Positions 1 to 10,197 of a stretch of 64,000 nucleotides of DNA are shown piece after piece. The DNA comes from Pycnococcus provasolii. Taxonomy: Eukaryota; Chlorophyta; Pseudoscourfieldiophyceae; Pseudoscourfieldiales; Pycnococcaceae. Location: the NCBI GenBank assembly GCA_938743325.2, contig OW568893.1, positions 310,001-374,000 of the forward strand, written 5' to 3'. The first letter of the stretch is position 1. Every line of letters begins with the position of its first letter. Made by a program: the position numbers and the translations under genes. The notes beneath the pieces are model-generated. The model was not told where the DNA came from, did no database searches, and saw only the letters and a list, made by a program, of their open reading frames with translations.

Positions 1-172
1 CAGAGCCATTCTCAGATCCAAAGGAGCATTCCATCCATGAAAGACACGCACAGAGAGAGAGAGGGAATGACGAATGGGAAGCTGCGCTCATCAAAGCGAA
101 AAAAAAATCACAAACCCCTAAACCAAACCCCGAATCCCTTCCTAACCCCGAATCCTGTTCTCTCTGCCTCTT
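1..172. other. Left-edge sequence upstream of ALG14
   Basis: No gene is supported here. The stretch ends in C-rich motifs of the CCTAAACC/CTAACCCC kind (about 115-160), which resemble degenerate telomere-type or telo-box repeats and lie just before the ALG14 start, so they may be promoter or 5' UTR. Confidence 0.4.
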
Positions 173-1099
173 ATGTATCCGGATTCTTCTCCTGTTCCAT
201 TTCACACCTGGATCGAATCCATGTCGCCTTCCCCTCAACGTCATGGCGTCCCTCGTCTTCCTCTGCCCTTTCTCGTGTTAGTCCCGCCGATGTTAACCAT
301 GGCGCTCTCAGGCTTGTTGTATTCGATTTTGCCTCGTGATCATTACTTGGGAGAAGTGTCATCTCCGCAAGAGCCGTACCTTAATAATATCTACGTGACG
401 ATTGGGTTAGGGTTACTGCTTTTATTTGCGACAATCATGTCGTTCCTCTATGCGTACTTCGTATCCCTGACTGCTCTCAACTGGCCGCCGGTTACTAAGA
501 CGATTGGTGATCGGCATCGACCGTACGCGCTCATGGTCGTGCTGGGCGCGGGTGGACACACCGCGGAACTCATGCCGCTCGTGCGCGCACTCACGGAGCC
601 TGAACCTGGCTCGACGAAACCGAAGTACGTGGATAGGACGTACGTGCACGCATTCACTGACGTGCTCGCGCCGAAACGCGCGTTGGCGTTCGAACAGGAA
701 CGAAACAGCCACCCCGACGAGTTCAGAATCGTCGCAATACCGCGCGCGAGAGAAGTCGGACAGTCGTACTTCTCCTCAATCGCGTCGACACTCAAGGCCA
801 TGTGGTGGTGCTTCTCTCTGCTGTCCAAACATCCGCCAGATCTGCTGCTCTGCAACGGACCGGGCACTTGCGTGCCAGTCGTTATGGCGGCGGCACTCGT
901 CAGAATAGGACTAATAGGATGGAGAATGCCATCGCGCGCCGCGCGTATTGTGTACGTGGAGTCCGCCGCGCGTGTCAATGCGCTCAGCCTCACGGGAAAT
1001 GTGCTGCACGTAACTCGACTTGCTGATCGAATATACGTGCAGTGGGAGAGTCTCGCCGACCCAGAAAATGACATCTTTTATGTTGGAAGGCTTGTGTAA
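173..1099 (+). CDS. ALG14: ALG14-like UDP-GlcNAc transferase membrane subunit
   Basis: Predicted membrane subunit that recruits the catalytic ALG13 to the ER for the second step of dolichol-linked oligosaccharide synthesis (addition of the second GlcNAc). The 308-residue product has two hydrophobic stretches (about 30-60 and 72-102), then the ALG14 core: the glycine-rich GAGGHTAELMPL near 123, the IPRAREVGQS motif near 190, the very characteristic LLCNGPGTCVPV near 225, then IVYVESAARV and a C-terminal FYVGRLV. Human ALG14 is 216 residues with one N-terminal anchor, so this N-terminus is longer; later ATGs at 221 or 290 could be the true start. It converges on the apyrase gene with 70 bp between stops. 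Family assignment is firm, start is not. Confidence 0.9.
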   Translation: MYPDSSPVPFHTWIESMSPSPQRHGVPRLPLPFLVLVPPMLTMALSGLLYSILPRDHYLGEVSSPQEPYLNNIYVTIGLGLLLLFATIMSFLYAYFVSLTALNWPPVTKTIGDRHRPYALMVVLGAGGHTAELMPLVRALTEPEPGSTKPKYVDRTYVHAFTDVLAPKRALAFEQERNSHPDEFRIVAIPRAREVGQSYFSSIASTLKAMWWCFSLLSKHPPDLLLCNGPGTCVPVVMAAALVRIGLIGWRMPSRAARIVYVESAARVNALSLTGNVLHVTRLADRIYVQWESLADPENDIFYVGRLV

Positions 1100-1169
1100 A
1101 CAATTGTGGATATGTATTTTCTTACTAGTAGTATAAAAGAACACTGATCGACACGCGCTCGTGGATCAT

Positions 1170-3326
1170 CTACACCTTCGCCTTCGGACGCGTCGAAGCT
1201 GTTCTCGACGAATCTCGGCACACGAGGAACCATGCCAATCCAGCCAACGAAGGAAGCACGAAAGCAACCACCACGAATGTCGTCGGTGGTCTTATGGTGA
1301 TCGATGACGACGATGGCGACGACGACGACATCGAGCCGGAGACGATGTCCTTGCGATGGCGCCGGGGAAACACGTCTGCGCTGCCACCACCATCCAGCAG
1401 TTCGATGACAAGAGCGCCCACGCTCCACTCCACGTTGGCGTATGCGACAGACGACACATTCCAGCCAACGAAACGAGCGTCGCCTTCATGATCCTGACCT
1501 CGACGGATGTGACGAGCGTCACCCGCCAGCAATGCGACGATGAGAGCCGCGTCGAAGCACCGGCCTGCAGCACGACTCTCGCTTGTAAGCGGGTCACCAG
1601 CGTGCAGCGCCGCCAAAGCCGCCGGTCCCGCGAATGAGCCACACAGGAATCGTCCGAAACGTGCCAACTCGCCCGGCCCGGGATTAGCTGACGAAAGCTC
1701 AGGAACATCTTCCGGACGAAGCTCCTTGCCATGGAGAGCCGGTGACAGCGCCGCCAGCGCCGCGGCGTCCTCCGTGCTCGCCGCGGCGTGCGCGAGTGCG
1801 GCAACGCCGCGTGCGAATGCGGCAAAGTGGTGAAATAGACCTGCGGCGGCAAAGGTCGTCTCGCTTGGGACGCCATGGGGAAGTACCATCGAAGCTAGTG
1901 GATTGCCGCCGGTGCCCACGGCATCTGCGAGTGCCGCTGCGACGATAGATCGGCAGCGCGGGAAATCGCCGGTGCCGATCACGCGCGGCAGGGGGGACGA
2001 CGGCGACAAGGATGCCCCCTGCGCCGTTTCGTCTCCAGCTTCCGTGGCATCTGCGGCAAAACCTCGGAAGCGGCAGGGATCCGCCGCGCATGCCGGCGGC
2101 GCCATGGCAGCGGCGGCGGCGGCATCCGCATCCCCATCAGGATCAAGGATTGTCGTGCATCTCGTGCGCAAAACACCGTCGTTCTCCCACTGCCGCAGCA
2201 CCGTTCCCACACGCTCGCCGGTGACGTCGCTGAACATCGGCGACTCTGCCGCCGCGTCAGCGCTGTCAGGTGTGGGGGTAGCGCCGTTCGTCACGCGACC
2301 TGCGGCGGCGGCGGCGTGAGCAACGCGCCGTCTCAGCGCCTCGGCGAGGTGCTTCGCTCCAATGCCGCCGTAGCTCTTCACGTACACACGCGACGCGAGG
2401 GCTGCCGTGAGCGTTGAGCCATCGATGGCACTGTCCGCGCCAGCATCCTCCTCCTGCGCGAGTCCTTCGTCGGCGGAGCCAGTGCGCAGCGCCGCCACCT
2501 GCGCGGATCCGCCGCCGAGGTCGAGCGCGCCGAGTGCGATGGCGCTCGCGCGAACGTCGCCTCGTGCTGCCGCCGCGACGGCGTCGAATCCTCTCGCGGC
2601 GTAGTTCGCCGCGACCCACGCGTACAGCCCTTCCTGGTCGCCGGTGATCGTGCGTATGATGACCCGGTCGCGTCCGCTCCTCAGCTGCGGGTACAGCGAC
2701 TTGACTTTCCTTTCGAACGACGCGTACATGGCATCCGCGAACGCCGGTGCGAACAGCTGCCTCATTCCCGCGGTTGCGTAGATGCGCACGTACGTTCTGG
2801 ACGTCAGCGCGTCGAGCGGCAGGTGTCTGACTGCGCGCAGCACGTACGGCTCGAAGCTGCTCCACGCCGCATCGAACGATCGATCGTTCGTGTTTTGTGC
2901 TTGCAGAGCGAGTTTCGACAGCGCCGGCGCGTCTTTAATAGCCGCGAGTTCTGTGAGCTCCCACGCGCGACTCAGCCCATAGTTCCCCCCAGAAGACGCA
3001 GAGGCTGATGCTTCGTGCGTGACGTATGCTCGGAAGACTCGCAGTCTCGTTCCTGTGGATCCCGCGTCACCGAATATATAAAAGTGCTCACGCGATCTCT
3101 GAGACCCCCAAGCTCGAGGCGATGAGGGATCGTGCCCATCTAATAAGTGTGCTGATCCTGCGTTTGACGAAAACGCAAGCACGTGCACGATGCGTAGCAA
3201 GGACAGCAAACACAGGATTGTGATGAAGAGGAGACGCACAGACCTCTGCAAGGAAGGAGAGTGCGCACCCCGCAGAGACACACCAGGCACCATGGACACC
3301 GATGACGTGTGCATGTGCGGCGCCAT
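1170..3326 (-). CDS. Ecto-apyrase / NTPDase (GDA1-CD39 family)
   Basis: Predicted nucleoside tri-/diphosphatase of the secretory pathway or cell surface. The 718-residue protein has a signal-anchor near residues 29-52 and a second transmembrane segment near the C-terminus, the two-anchor topology of CD39-type enzymes. Apyrase conserved regions are visible in order: DAGSTGTRLRVF (about 87), YATAGMR, GDQEGLYAWVAANY, ALDLGGGSAQV and a C-terminal WSVGALVIELL. The middle is long and rich in Ala, Gly and Asp compared with plant apyrases of about 450-500 residues, implying inserted loops. Start set at the ATG at 3326; the frame is open further upstream but without ATG. It may act in Golgi nucleotide-sugar turnover or on extracellular ATP; the sequence alone does not say which. 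Confidence 0.9.
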   Translation of the reverse strand: MAPHMHTSSVSMVPGVSLRGAHSPSLQRSVRLLFITILCLLSLLRIVHVLAFSSNAGSAHLLDGHDPSSPRAWGSQRSREHFYIFGDAGSTGTRLRVFRAYVTHEASASASSGGNYGLSRAWELTELAAIKDAPALSKLALQAQNTNDRSFDAAWSSFEPYVLRAVRHLPLDALTSRTYVRIYATAGMRQLFAPAFADAMYASFERKVKSLYPQLRSGRDRVIIRTITGDQEGLYAWVAANYAARGFDAVAAAARGDVRASAIALGALDLGGGSAQVAALRTGSADEGLAQEEDAGADSAIDGSTLTAALASRVYVKSYGGIGAKHLAEALRRRVAHAAAAAGRVTNGATPTPDSADAAAESPMFSDVTGERVGTVLRQWENDGVLRTRCTTILDPDGDADAAAAAAMAPPACAADPCRFRGFAADATEAGDETAQGASLSPSSPLPRVIGTGDFPRCRSIVAAALADAVGTGGNPLASMVLPHGVPSETTFAAAGLFHHFAAFARGVAALAHAAASTEDAAALAALSPALHGKELRPEDVPELSSANPGPGELARFGRFLCGSFAGPAALAALHAGDPLTSESRAAGRCFDAALIVALLAGDARHIRRGQDHEGDARFVGWNVSSVAYANVEWSVGALVIELLDGGGSADVFPRRHRKDIVSGSMSSSSPSSSSITIRPPTTFVVVAFVLPSLAGLAWFLVCRDSSRTASTRPKAKV

Positions 3327-4546
3327 TAACAGCCCTGGGAGAGCACACACACACAGCCACACACACACACGGCGGATTGCGGATTGCGATGCGGCGGATG
3401 CGAAGCGGCGTTCTGGATGGTGAAAAAAGGTAAATCGGTTGGGTTTTGGGGATCCGCTTCTTGAGGGAACATAGGGGATACATGTACGGAAACCGTCCCC
3501 CGGGGGGCAGCCTGGGGGATGGATTGATTTGCCCGAGGGACGACTCCTGGGAGGACTTTTCTCCGGCGGGGGGGGGATCCCGGCCGGTCGGGGAACGTAT
3601 GAACTCCCGGCTCATTCCTTACTGGATGTTGTGCACCATTTCATTTGACATATGTCCTCCAAGTCGGCGATAGTCGGCGATTAGTTTGGAGATGTTTGCG
3701 TACCATTCCGTGATCGACGTTGTAGTGCACGGGGACAACGAGCAGGACGTAGCGATGACGCGCGCGGTGATGGAGGCAATGAGATGAATGGCGTGTGGAA
3801 TGGCGCGTCCCTGGCTCCTCCTCGGCGCGTCGAAGTAAAGTCGGCGCAATTATCATTCCATTCATGACGAGCCCAACGAACCGCCGGTCCTTCGAGGGGA
3901 ACTGTGGAAGAACGTCAAGACAAATGGATGGAGGACGCGAGAGCGTGCAGGTCAAATATATGGAAGAGTGCTCCTATCTCCGTGTTCGTGGTTGACGTTG
4001 AGGGAGTGCCCGGTGTGCCTGATGCTCGAGTTCTACTTGATCGTGGCATCACGCCCGGGCCCCGGGGCGCATCTGGATCGAATGGGTACCGACCGTTGCT
4101 AACGTGGCAGACATCCCTTCAAGGCATCCTGGCTTCACTTGTCTTGCTCACTGTGTTCAATCGCCTACGCTTAAGGCGATCTTTGCTGCCGACAACTTTG
4201 CTGATTTGTTTTCCCACCCACTCCTCCCTGTGGACGGCTCTACCTCCCATGCTCCTAGTTCCTGCGAATATGGGGGGGGGGCAAGCTTTCACGATGGCGA
4301 TGATGGCGAACAGCCTGAGCCGTCGTGACCACCTACCGAGACCTCTCCGCAGGCTCGGCCCGGCATTGGTTCACAAATGTAAGTTCGTGTAATAAATAAG
4401 TTACACAATACGTTCGTCAGACCGATGGGTGTGGCCGCGGGCGCGCAGCGCCCGCCTGGGGGGAATCATAATTTATATACATACAAAAGCATTATAAATT
4501 TACAAACAAGTTTGAAGTTTCTTGCTGCAGAATTTTCATTATAAAA
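3327..4546. other. Intergenic gap with repeat debris
   Basis: About 1.2 kb between two minus-strand genes. The part next to the apyrase (3350-3420) holds CA repeats and is probably its promoter. Apart from the copia-like gag trace annotated separately, no gene is convincing. A plus-strand frame at 3904-4392 is open but has no recognisable motif. AT-rich sequence after 4450 is presumably the 3' UTR of the cyclic-nucleotide-binding gene. Confidence 0.5.
3619..3849 (-). mobile_element. Possible Ty1/copia-like gag fragment (fossil)
   Basis: A short minus-strand peptide matches the spacing of the copia-type gag (UBN2/gag-polypeptide) helix region: SITEW, then a hydrophobic helix with LIADYRRLG, then MSNEMV, as in algal and plant copia gag of the form S-[MI]-T-E-[YW]...D...G..[VM]S. 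Nothing else of a polyprotein and no flanking LTRs are evident. It is a broken remnant of one part of the element; age cannot be judged beyond old. The match is by eye only. Confidence 0.35.
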
Positions 4547-7500
4547 TTAGTACAAACGTTGACGCCAAGGTCCACCTCCAGCTCGTCCGATTGGCGCCAC
4601 ACCAAGCGGATTTGGTGCACGCGAGCGCCGCTGCTCCGCAATGCGTCGACGTCGATCTTCACGATCCGCCTCGCCGTGGAGCATGCGACGAACCGCACCG
4701 GCACGATCGCGATTACGCGCACCATGACTTTCGACGCGAGACCTCGTCTCTGCCACAGCCATTGCGGTCCGTGCTTCACCCTCGGCGACTGCTGAGGGTA
4801 CAAGCGACGGCAGCGCACCTGGACGGGTCGGGGCGGCGGCGCCGCCAGCGTTGTCGAATTGCAAGGCTAGCGCTCGCAAGAGCACATTTTCGCGCTTAGA
4901 CGACGGAAGTCGTGACACGAAGTCCACCTGCGTCTCCGCAGCATCCGCACGATGACGTTGCATCCTCGCCTCCGCCTCCGCCTCCGCCGCGGCTCTTCGT
5001 GCGGCACTCGCAGCCTGCTCTGAGGCGATCATCTGCTCTCGCATGGCCAGCATTTCGCTTTGGAAACGCGACATCTGGTCTTGAAGCGACTTCATCGCCT
5101 CAAAATCAACCTTCGCGGCGCCACGTGGCGGGGCTGCTAAAGAAGGAAGAGAAGCGGCGGGCTCCGTCGATGGCACCACCTGCTGCACAACACGTGACGG
5201 TACGACAGGAGGCGGTGGTGGCGTCACCGGCTCCGGCTCCGGCTCGTGTAATGGTGAAGGTGGTGGTGGCGGTGCCTTGTCTGGTGTCGGTGGAGGTGGT
5301 GGTGCGCGTGGCGGCTCGCCTTCTTGGCGCTTGGCAACCTCGAGGCGTGGAAGGCTGATACTTGATCGGCGACGTGCACGCACAGCATTGCCACGTTCCA
5401 CCGCCATCTCGTCCACCTGAGCTTCGGCGACGTCCCCCCACTCGTCAAGCAGCTCTGCTTCCTTTGCACGGTACTTGCTGCCACGGCGACGTCGGCGCTC
5501 CATACCGCCGCCTATCCCAGCGCCCGTTGCGCGACGAGCGTTCTCCATCATCGTCTCATTCGCCTCGTCCGCGAGGTCGTCAAAAGTTGGCTGCATGTGA
5601 AGTCGGCGCCAAACGTCCGCCATTGCGGCGGGATTTTCGTTGCGAAGTCCGCCACCCTCCTCGCGATTGCGCGGCGTGAACTGCATGAGAAATGAAATCA
5701 GATCTTTCGCCAGCTTCACGCCACCACCTTGCTGTTCCTTGCTTCGCTTGGCAACTAGCATTTCCATCTCATCCTCTCCATCGTCAACATCGCCGTCGCC
5801 ATCGTCGTCGCCTGATGGATTTCGTGCTCGCCGACGCCGCGACGTCTGCGTCGCCGCCGATGGGAGGAGCAGAGAGTGGCGCACAGCTAGACTAGCAGCC
5901 GGGTTTGCAAGGCCGCTTTCGGCAGAGTTTCGGTCGGCAGCGCGTGTAGTAAGAAGTGGGCTGACGCCGTCCGTAAGCTGGCGGGATATCCGCTCTCCGA
6001 GACGCCTCTGAAGGCGGAATCCAAGAGCGGGGTGGTCGCGCGTGAGTGCAACAATCTTGTCAAATCGGAGCATGGCAAGGATCACCTCGGTCGTCGCAAA
6101 GGCGGAGTATCCGCGGGGCGCGGGAGACTCGAACGCCTCGAAGAAGCCGTCCATCTCGCCGACAAAATCACCCGCCGATCTCCAGCCAAGGGGGAGTGAA
6201 GCACGGTCATTCTCGGCGTGCAGTTCCACCGTTCCATCGAGGATAAAGTAAACGGCACAGCCTGCATCCCCACGTCCTATGATGCGTTTTCCTACGGTAA
6301 CTTCTGCGTACTCTGCGTAGTCGGCAAGCGTAACCACGTGGCTCGCCTCGATGCCATGTCCGAGGCCAACGCCATCCGATCCGCCGTCGTTGTGCGCCTC
6401 GTGCATGAGCCGAAACATGCGCGACTCGTGGCATTCCTTCGGGGAAACGTGATCTTCAATGCGAAGACGAACGAGCGCATCGCGCAGCTTTCCCGTGGCT
6501 GCGCGCGCACATGCGCGACTGAGCTTGAGTCCTAGCGAGGGAACTTCGAGGCAAAGGCTCTCGAGTTCGTCCAGGGGGAAGCACACGAGGAGCGTGTCGT
6601 CCGTGGACGCCACGACGTCGGCGGTATTCACGCCACCCGTGAACAGCAGCGCCTCGCCGACGAACATTCCCGCGGATGCCATGGCTACAGCCTGTCCGGC
6701 TACAACGAGCTCGGCACACCCCTTGGCGACGAGCGCGGTGAACGATGCTGGATCGCCGCGATGCATGGCGAAGTCACCCTTGGGCAACTGCATGAGTCGT
6801 CCAATGGCCGCCAGTCGTCGAGCCTCCTCGGCGGTGAGTCCCTTCCAGTGGCGTGAGAAGGCTTGGCAGCTGTCAAGCAGCTCATCTAGCTGGAGCGTGG
6901 ACACGGCATTTGAGTGTGCGAAGTTGGACACATCCAGCACACCTCGTTGACGCAGCTCTTCCGTTTCTCGTTTCGCTTTTTGCTTTCTGTGGCGCCGGCG
7001 TGCACCTTCGATGTCAAAATCCTTCTGCGGGATACTTGAGGAGGAGGTGGTGGTGGTGACGGTGGGCTGCTGCGTTGGTTGCTGCGGATGTGGTGGCGGT
7101 GGTTTCTGAGCGACATTATCTGCGGCTGACGGTGTGATAGCCTTTCGCCAATTGGCACCACCACGCGGCGTTTTGATTTTCGGCGCAGCTGCTTTCGCCT
7201 TGGGAACCTTTCCGAGTGCATCTGTCACTTCGGAAAGCAGACGTCCCACCGCGTCGACGGCGACAGATGCCAGCATACTTGCCGCCACACGAGGCACGAG
7301 TGCGTAGCACTCTTCGACGGATTCGCGTGTCAGCACTGCCAACTGCAGGTAGCTGTTCTCATCTTCCGGATCACCACGGGCTGCGGAGATGCGCCTTCGT
7401 GACACGACGGGTGCGTCTGAGTTGACAAAGTCAACGGCATTCACAAAGGCGCCAGCTTCGTGCCTCACGACAGGTTCGAAGTTTCCATCTTCATCGCCAT

Positions 7501-8716
7501 CGCCGTACTCTTCGCAGACTCCAGATAAGACGAAAAGAAGTGCGTCGACGCCGTCGCCAGGCTTGAGCACAACTTCGCCGGGTGCATAACGAGCAAGCCG
7601 CGCGGCGTGCGTGCACGCGGAGATGTGCTCGTCGTCGGCACCTTTGCCAAGTCCAAGCCGGCCAGCGGCAACAGCTGCATCGTGTGCGGCTGACATCTTT
7701 GGATTGAGCTCTGCCCACGTCGTCACTACGATGTGCATGCACTCTGTGCCGTTCGCACCAGCACGCTGCTCGCCATCGAGCGCCGCAACGGCTGTCTGAA
7801 ATTTCGAGGTCATCGAGTGTCCGAGAAGGCGAAGCAGATGTGCGCCAAATTTCGAGTACCGTCTGCTGAGATCCTGCAAGGCGCGGTGGTGCAGGATGAG
7901 AACTTTCGTTCTCTTGTTTGTTTGTGAGGAGGAGGAGGAGGAGGTGCTGTTGTTGTTGTTGCTGTTGTTGTTGTTGTTGGAATCATCTTCGGAGGAGGAA
8001 GAGTCTTCGTCGTCGTCGTTTGTCTTCGCGGCGACGACGTCAACCGCACGCGTTCCACCCGCGAAGAGCGTCGATTCGCCGAGCATAGCACCGCGGTGCA
8101 GCCTTCCGACGATCGTTCCGTCGGCGTCGTGCACCTCTAGTGTTCCTGCAAGGCACACGGCGACGAAGGTTGCCTGCTCGCCCCTTTTCATGAGCACTTC
8201 CCCCGGGTGTAATGCGAGAACGGCACCTCTTGCGACGAGCAGGGCTGCCTGTTCGCGCGTGAGTCCGCAGAACTGCGCCGAGACGCGTTGCGTTTTCGCG
8301 ATTAGCTTGAGCGCGTCGTCGAGGGAGATGTCCGAGCGCAGTGGTGTGCTAGTAGAGGTGTGGGACTTTGGCTGCTGCTGCTGCTGCTGCGTTGATGATG
8401 AGAGGGGTAATGTAAGGCGGTGTGCGGCGGATATGCTGTGCGTTCTTCTTCTTTGTTGCGGTTGTTGTTGTTGTTGGTCTTGCTGCTGCTGCTGCTGCTG
8501 TTCTTTCGCAGCTTGTCGTCTCGCCTGTCTGTAGTTTGCATCTTCTAAGATTTTCTTCTCGAACGCCTTTCTGAGCCGCGCCTCTTTCTTGCTTATTTGT
8601 TGTGGCAATGCAGCAGAGTCCTGCGAGGTTGACGCTGATGTCGACGCAAACGACGCGATATTCAGCTTCAGGCCCGAAGACGCGGCGGACCAACCACCAC
8701 CACCACCTCCAGGCAT
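4547..8716 (-). CDS. Protein with four cyclic-nucleotide-binding domains
   Basis: A 1389-residue soluble protein with four CNB-like beta-barrels and no channel or kinase domain. CNB1 spans about 150-260, CNB2 370-470, CNB3 630-745, CNB4 790-905. CNB1 has a near-canonical phosphate-binding cassette (GESTLF...GTRAV, Glu214 and Arg223), so it may bind cAMP or cGMP. CNB2 lacks the cassette, CNB3 keeps GEALLF but has Asn where Arg is expected, and CNB4 has GE with a displaced Arg. Poly-Gln tracts lie near residues 70-120, an Asp/Ser/Asn run near 240-270, a Pro-rich segment near 1130-1170, and an Ala/Glu-rich coiled coil near 1205-1270. A cyclic-nucleotide-responsive scaffold or PKA-regulatory-like role is inference. 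It is transcribed divergently from the LOV/F-box/kelch gene. Confidence 0.85.
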   Translation of the reverse strand: MPGGGGGGWSAASSGLKLNIASFASTSASTSQDSAALPQQISKKEARLRKAFEKKILEDANYRQARRQAAKEQQQQQQQDQQQQQPQQRRRTHSISAAHRLTLPLSSSTQQQQQQPKSHTSTSTPLRSDISLDDALKLIAKTQRVSAQFCGLTREQAALLVARGAVLALHPGEVLMKRGEQATFVAVCLAGTLEVHDADGTIVGRLHRGAMLGESTLFAGGTRAVDVVAAKTNDDDEDSSSSEDDSNNNNNSNNNNSTSSSSSSQTNKRTKVLILHHRALQDLSRRYSKFGAHLLRLLGHSMTSKFQTAVAALDGEQRAGANGTECMHIVVTTWAELNPKMSAAHDAAVAAGRLGLGKGADDEHISACTHAARLARYAPGEVVLKPGDGVDALLFVLSGVCEEYGDGDEDGNFEPVVRHEAGAFVNAVDFVNSDAPVVSRRRISAARGDPEDENSYLQLAVLTRESVEECYALVPRVAASMLASVAVDAVGRLLSEVTDALGKVPKAKAAAPKIKTPRGGANWRKAITPSAADNVAQKPPPPHPQQPTQQPTVTTTTSSSSIPQKDFDIEGARRRHRKQKAKRETEELRQRGVLDVSNFAHSNAVSTLQLDELLDSCQAFSRHWKGLTAEEARRLAAIGRLMQLPKGDFAMHRGDPASFTALVAKGCAELVVAGQAVAMASAGMFVGEALLFTGGVNTADVVASTDDTLLVCFPLDELESLCLEVPSLGLKLSRACARAATGKLRDALVRLRIEDHVSPKECHESRMFRLMHEAHNDGGSDGVGLGHGIEASHVVTLADYAEYAEVTVGKRIIGRGDAGCAVYFILDGTVELHAENDRASLPLGWRSAGDFVGEMDGFFEAFESPAPRGYSAFATTEVILAMLRFDKIVALTRDHPALGFRLQRRLGERISRQLTDGVSPLLTTRAADRNSAESGLANPAASLAVRHSLLLPSAATQTSRRRRARNPSGDDDGDGDVDDGEDEMEMLVAKRSKEQQGGGVKLAKDLISFLMQFTPRNREEGGGLRNENPAAMADVWRRLHMQPTFDDLADEANETMMENARRATGAGIGGGMERRRRRGSKYRAKEAELLDEWGDVAEAQVDEMAVERGNAVRARRRSSISLPRLEVAKRQEGEPPRAPPPPPTPDKAPPPPPSPLHEPEPEPVTPPPPPVVPSRVVQQVVPSTEPAASLPSLAAPPRGAAKVDFEAMKSLQDQMSRFQSEMLAMREQMIASEQAASAARRAAAEAEAEARMQRHRADAAETQVDFVSRLPSSKRENVLLRALALQFDNAGGAAAPTRPGALPSLVPSAVAEGEARTAMAVAETRSRVESHGARNRDRAGAVRRMLHGEADREDRRRRIAEQRRSRAPNPLGVAPIGRAGGGPWRQRLY

Positions 8717-9544
8717 ACTATTATCAGACAGGATTTCGAAAGCAGCGGAGAAAGCAAAGCAGCGGGCCCCCTAATAATGCTATGATTGAAAGTCAACCAG
8801 CTACCTGATAATCAACCAGCTGAAATACTCCAAGGCTATATAAATAAATATAGCAGTATTTATCGCAAAAGTAACTTTAAGAGGCCAGTAAGCTAAGTGG
8901 TCGGTCCCTTAAGGGGCCTTAAGGGAGAGAATACAATACGCCCTTAAGGTATTCTCCGGCCGGCCGGGGGGATGAAAACGAACGGAACTCTTCCAGATTA
9001 TTATTGTTGCAAATGAAAGATTGTACAATAATGTCGTCCTCGAGGGGTGGGAAGTGGGCTTAAGGTTAAGTGGGCTTAAGTGGGGCCCTTCAACTTCAAG
9101 GCATCGCCGCATCGGCTTAAGTGGGGTCCCGTCTGGGTCCCGTCCCGTCCGACGCATTCGCCGTTCCTTTGCGAGGCTTGCTTTATTTCCCCTTGTCGAC
9201 CTCTCACCTCATTAGCCGTGATGAACCCAGGCGAGTCGTGTCGCGATAATCGGCCGATGGAACCAACTGGCTGGGATGGTGCTCGGGATCCGCTTGTTGA
9301 ATGAGGAATGTCAGTGTAGTTCGACTACCTAGACTATGATAGTCTCTCCATTCCTCCAAGGCCATTGTCTCCATAGGCCATCGCTCGTCTTCCAGCTATT
9401 CGTTCGTCGCTGAGGCTCATCATGAGCCTATGTACTAGGGTACCATAGCCCCCAGGGAAGGGCCCACCTGGATCGGTCGGTGGGTTTGGGGGTTGGGGGT
9501 TGGGAGTGAGGTTCAGGTGACTGGTGAGGTTGTTAGGGTATTAT

Positions 9545-9563
9545 GGGTTTGGGTTAGGGTTAG
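9545..9563 (+). repeat. Short telomere-like TTAGGG tract
   Basis: Contains GGGTTTGGGTTAGGGTTAG, a mix of TTTGGG and TTAGGG units, following looser G-rich repeats from about 9484. Interstitial; there is no chromosome end here. Confidence 0.5.
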
Positions 9564-9767
9564 AAATGCCCTAGAGTTTTCTTTCTCCAACTCTTGTCCT
9601 TGGAAGACGTTCCGAAACGAGGCTGGTTGGGGCCCACAGGCTGTCCCGACCCCTGACGTGTTTCTGGGTGATAAAATCTAACGAAACTTTGGGGGAATAT
9701 CAAGGAACCATGCGGAATATCGTAGAAAAAGCAACGGCCGCTGTTCCTGGCAACAGCAACAGGGGTG

Positions 9768-9791
9768 CCCCCCCCCCCCCCCCCCCCCCCC
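9768..9791 (+). repeat. C24 homopolymer tract
   Basis: An uninterrupted run of 24 C bases in the intergenic region. Such runs are polymorphic and error-prone, so the exact length should not be trusted. Confidence 0.9.
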
Positions 9792-10052
9792 TCCCTGGGA
9801 CTATTTGCTCGGACTGGTTTGTAGTTTGTTTTGTCGGGACCGCCCCCGGGTAACCATTTAGCATTTAGATATTTATTTCAAGAGCGAGTCCAGAAGGTGC
9901 TGTATGGGACCTTCTCCCAGGGCCTTCTTCCCCACTCCCCTTCGAAAACGATACGCACGCTTTCCTCGCCCACACTCCACAGTGGGAAAGATACGTGTTT
10001 TCCCACTGTCTGTGAAAGACGTCATTGGAAGCCTCCACGTTCCTGCATAAGC

Positions 10053-10197
10053 CTGCTTTGACACTGCTTTGGTCTCACTCGTGGACTGCTTTGTGTGTCA
10101 CTAGTACGAGTGACTGCTTTGGTGTCATTGGAGTGCTCTTAGTGTGTCTCCTCAAGACTGCTTTGGTGTCACTAGTACGAGTGACTGCTTTGGTGTC
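10053..10197 (+). repeat. CTGCTTTG octamer cluster with 31-bp direct repeat
   Basis: Six copies of CTGCTTTG start at 10053, 10064, 10086, 10114, 10158 and 10185. Two exact 31-bp direct repeats (10096-10126 and 10167-10197), each containing TCACTAGTACGAGTGACTGC, account for part of the cluster. It ends about 355 bp before the LOV/F-box/kelch start codon. The same octamer clusters upstream of AMP deaminase. Confidence 0.8.

Noticed and set aside
4104-4328. Plus-strand peptide with CLAHCVQ...LKAIF, resembling the C-AH-L core of hAT-like transposases
   Set aside because: Only about 15 residues fit, without BED finger, catalytic residues or dimerisation region; not enough to annotate.
3904-4392. 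Plus-strand frame of 162 residues
   Set aside because: No recognisable motif, no neighbours of similar composition and it lies in repeat-like DNA; likely chance.
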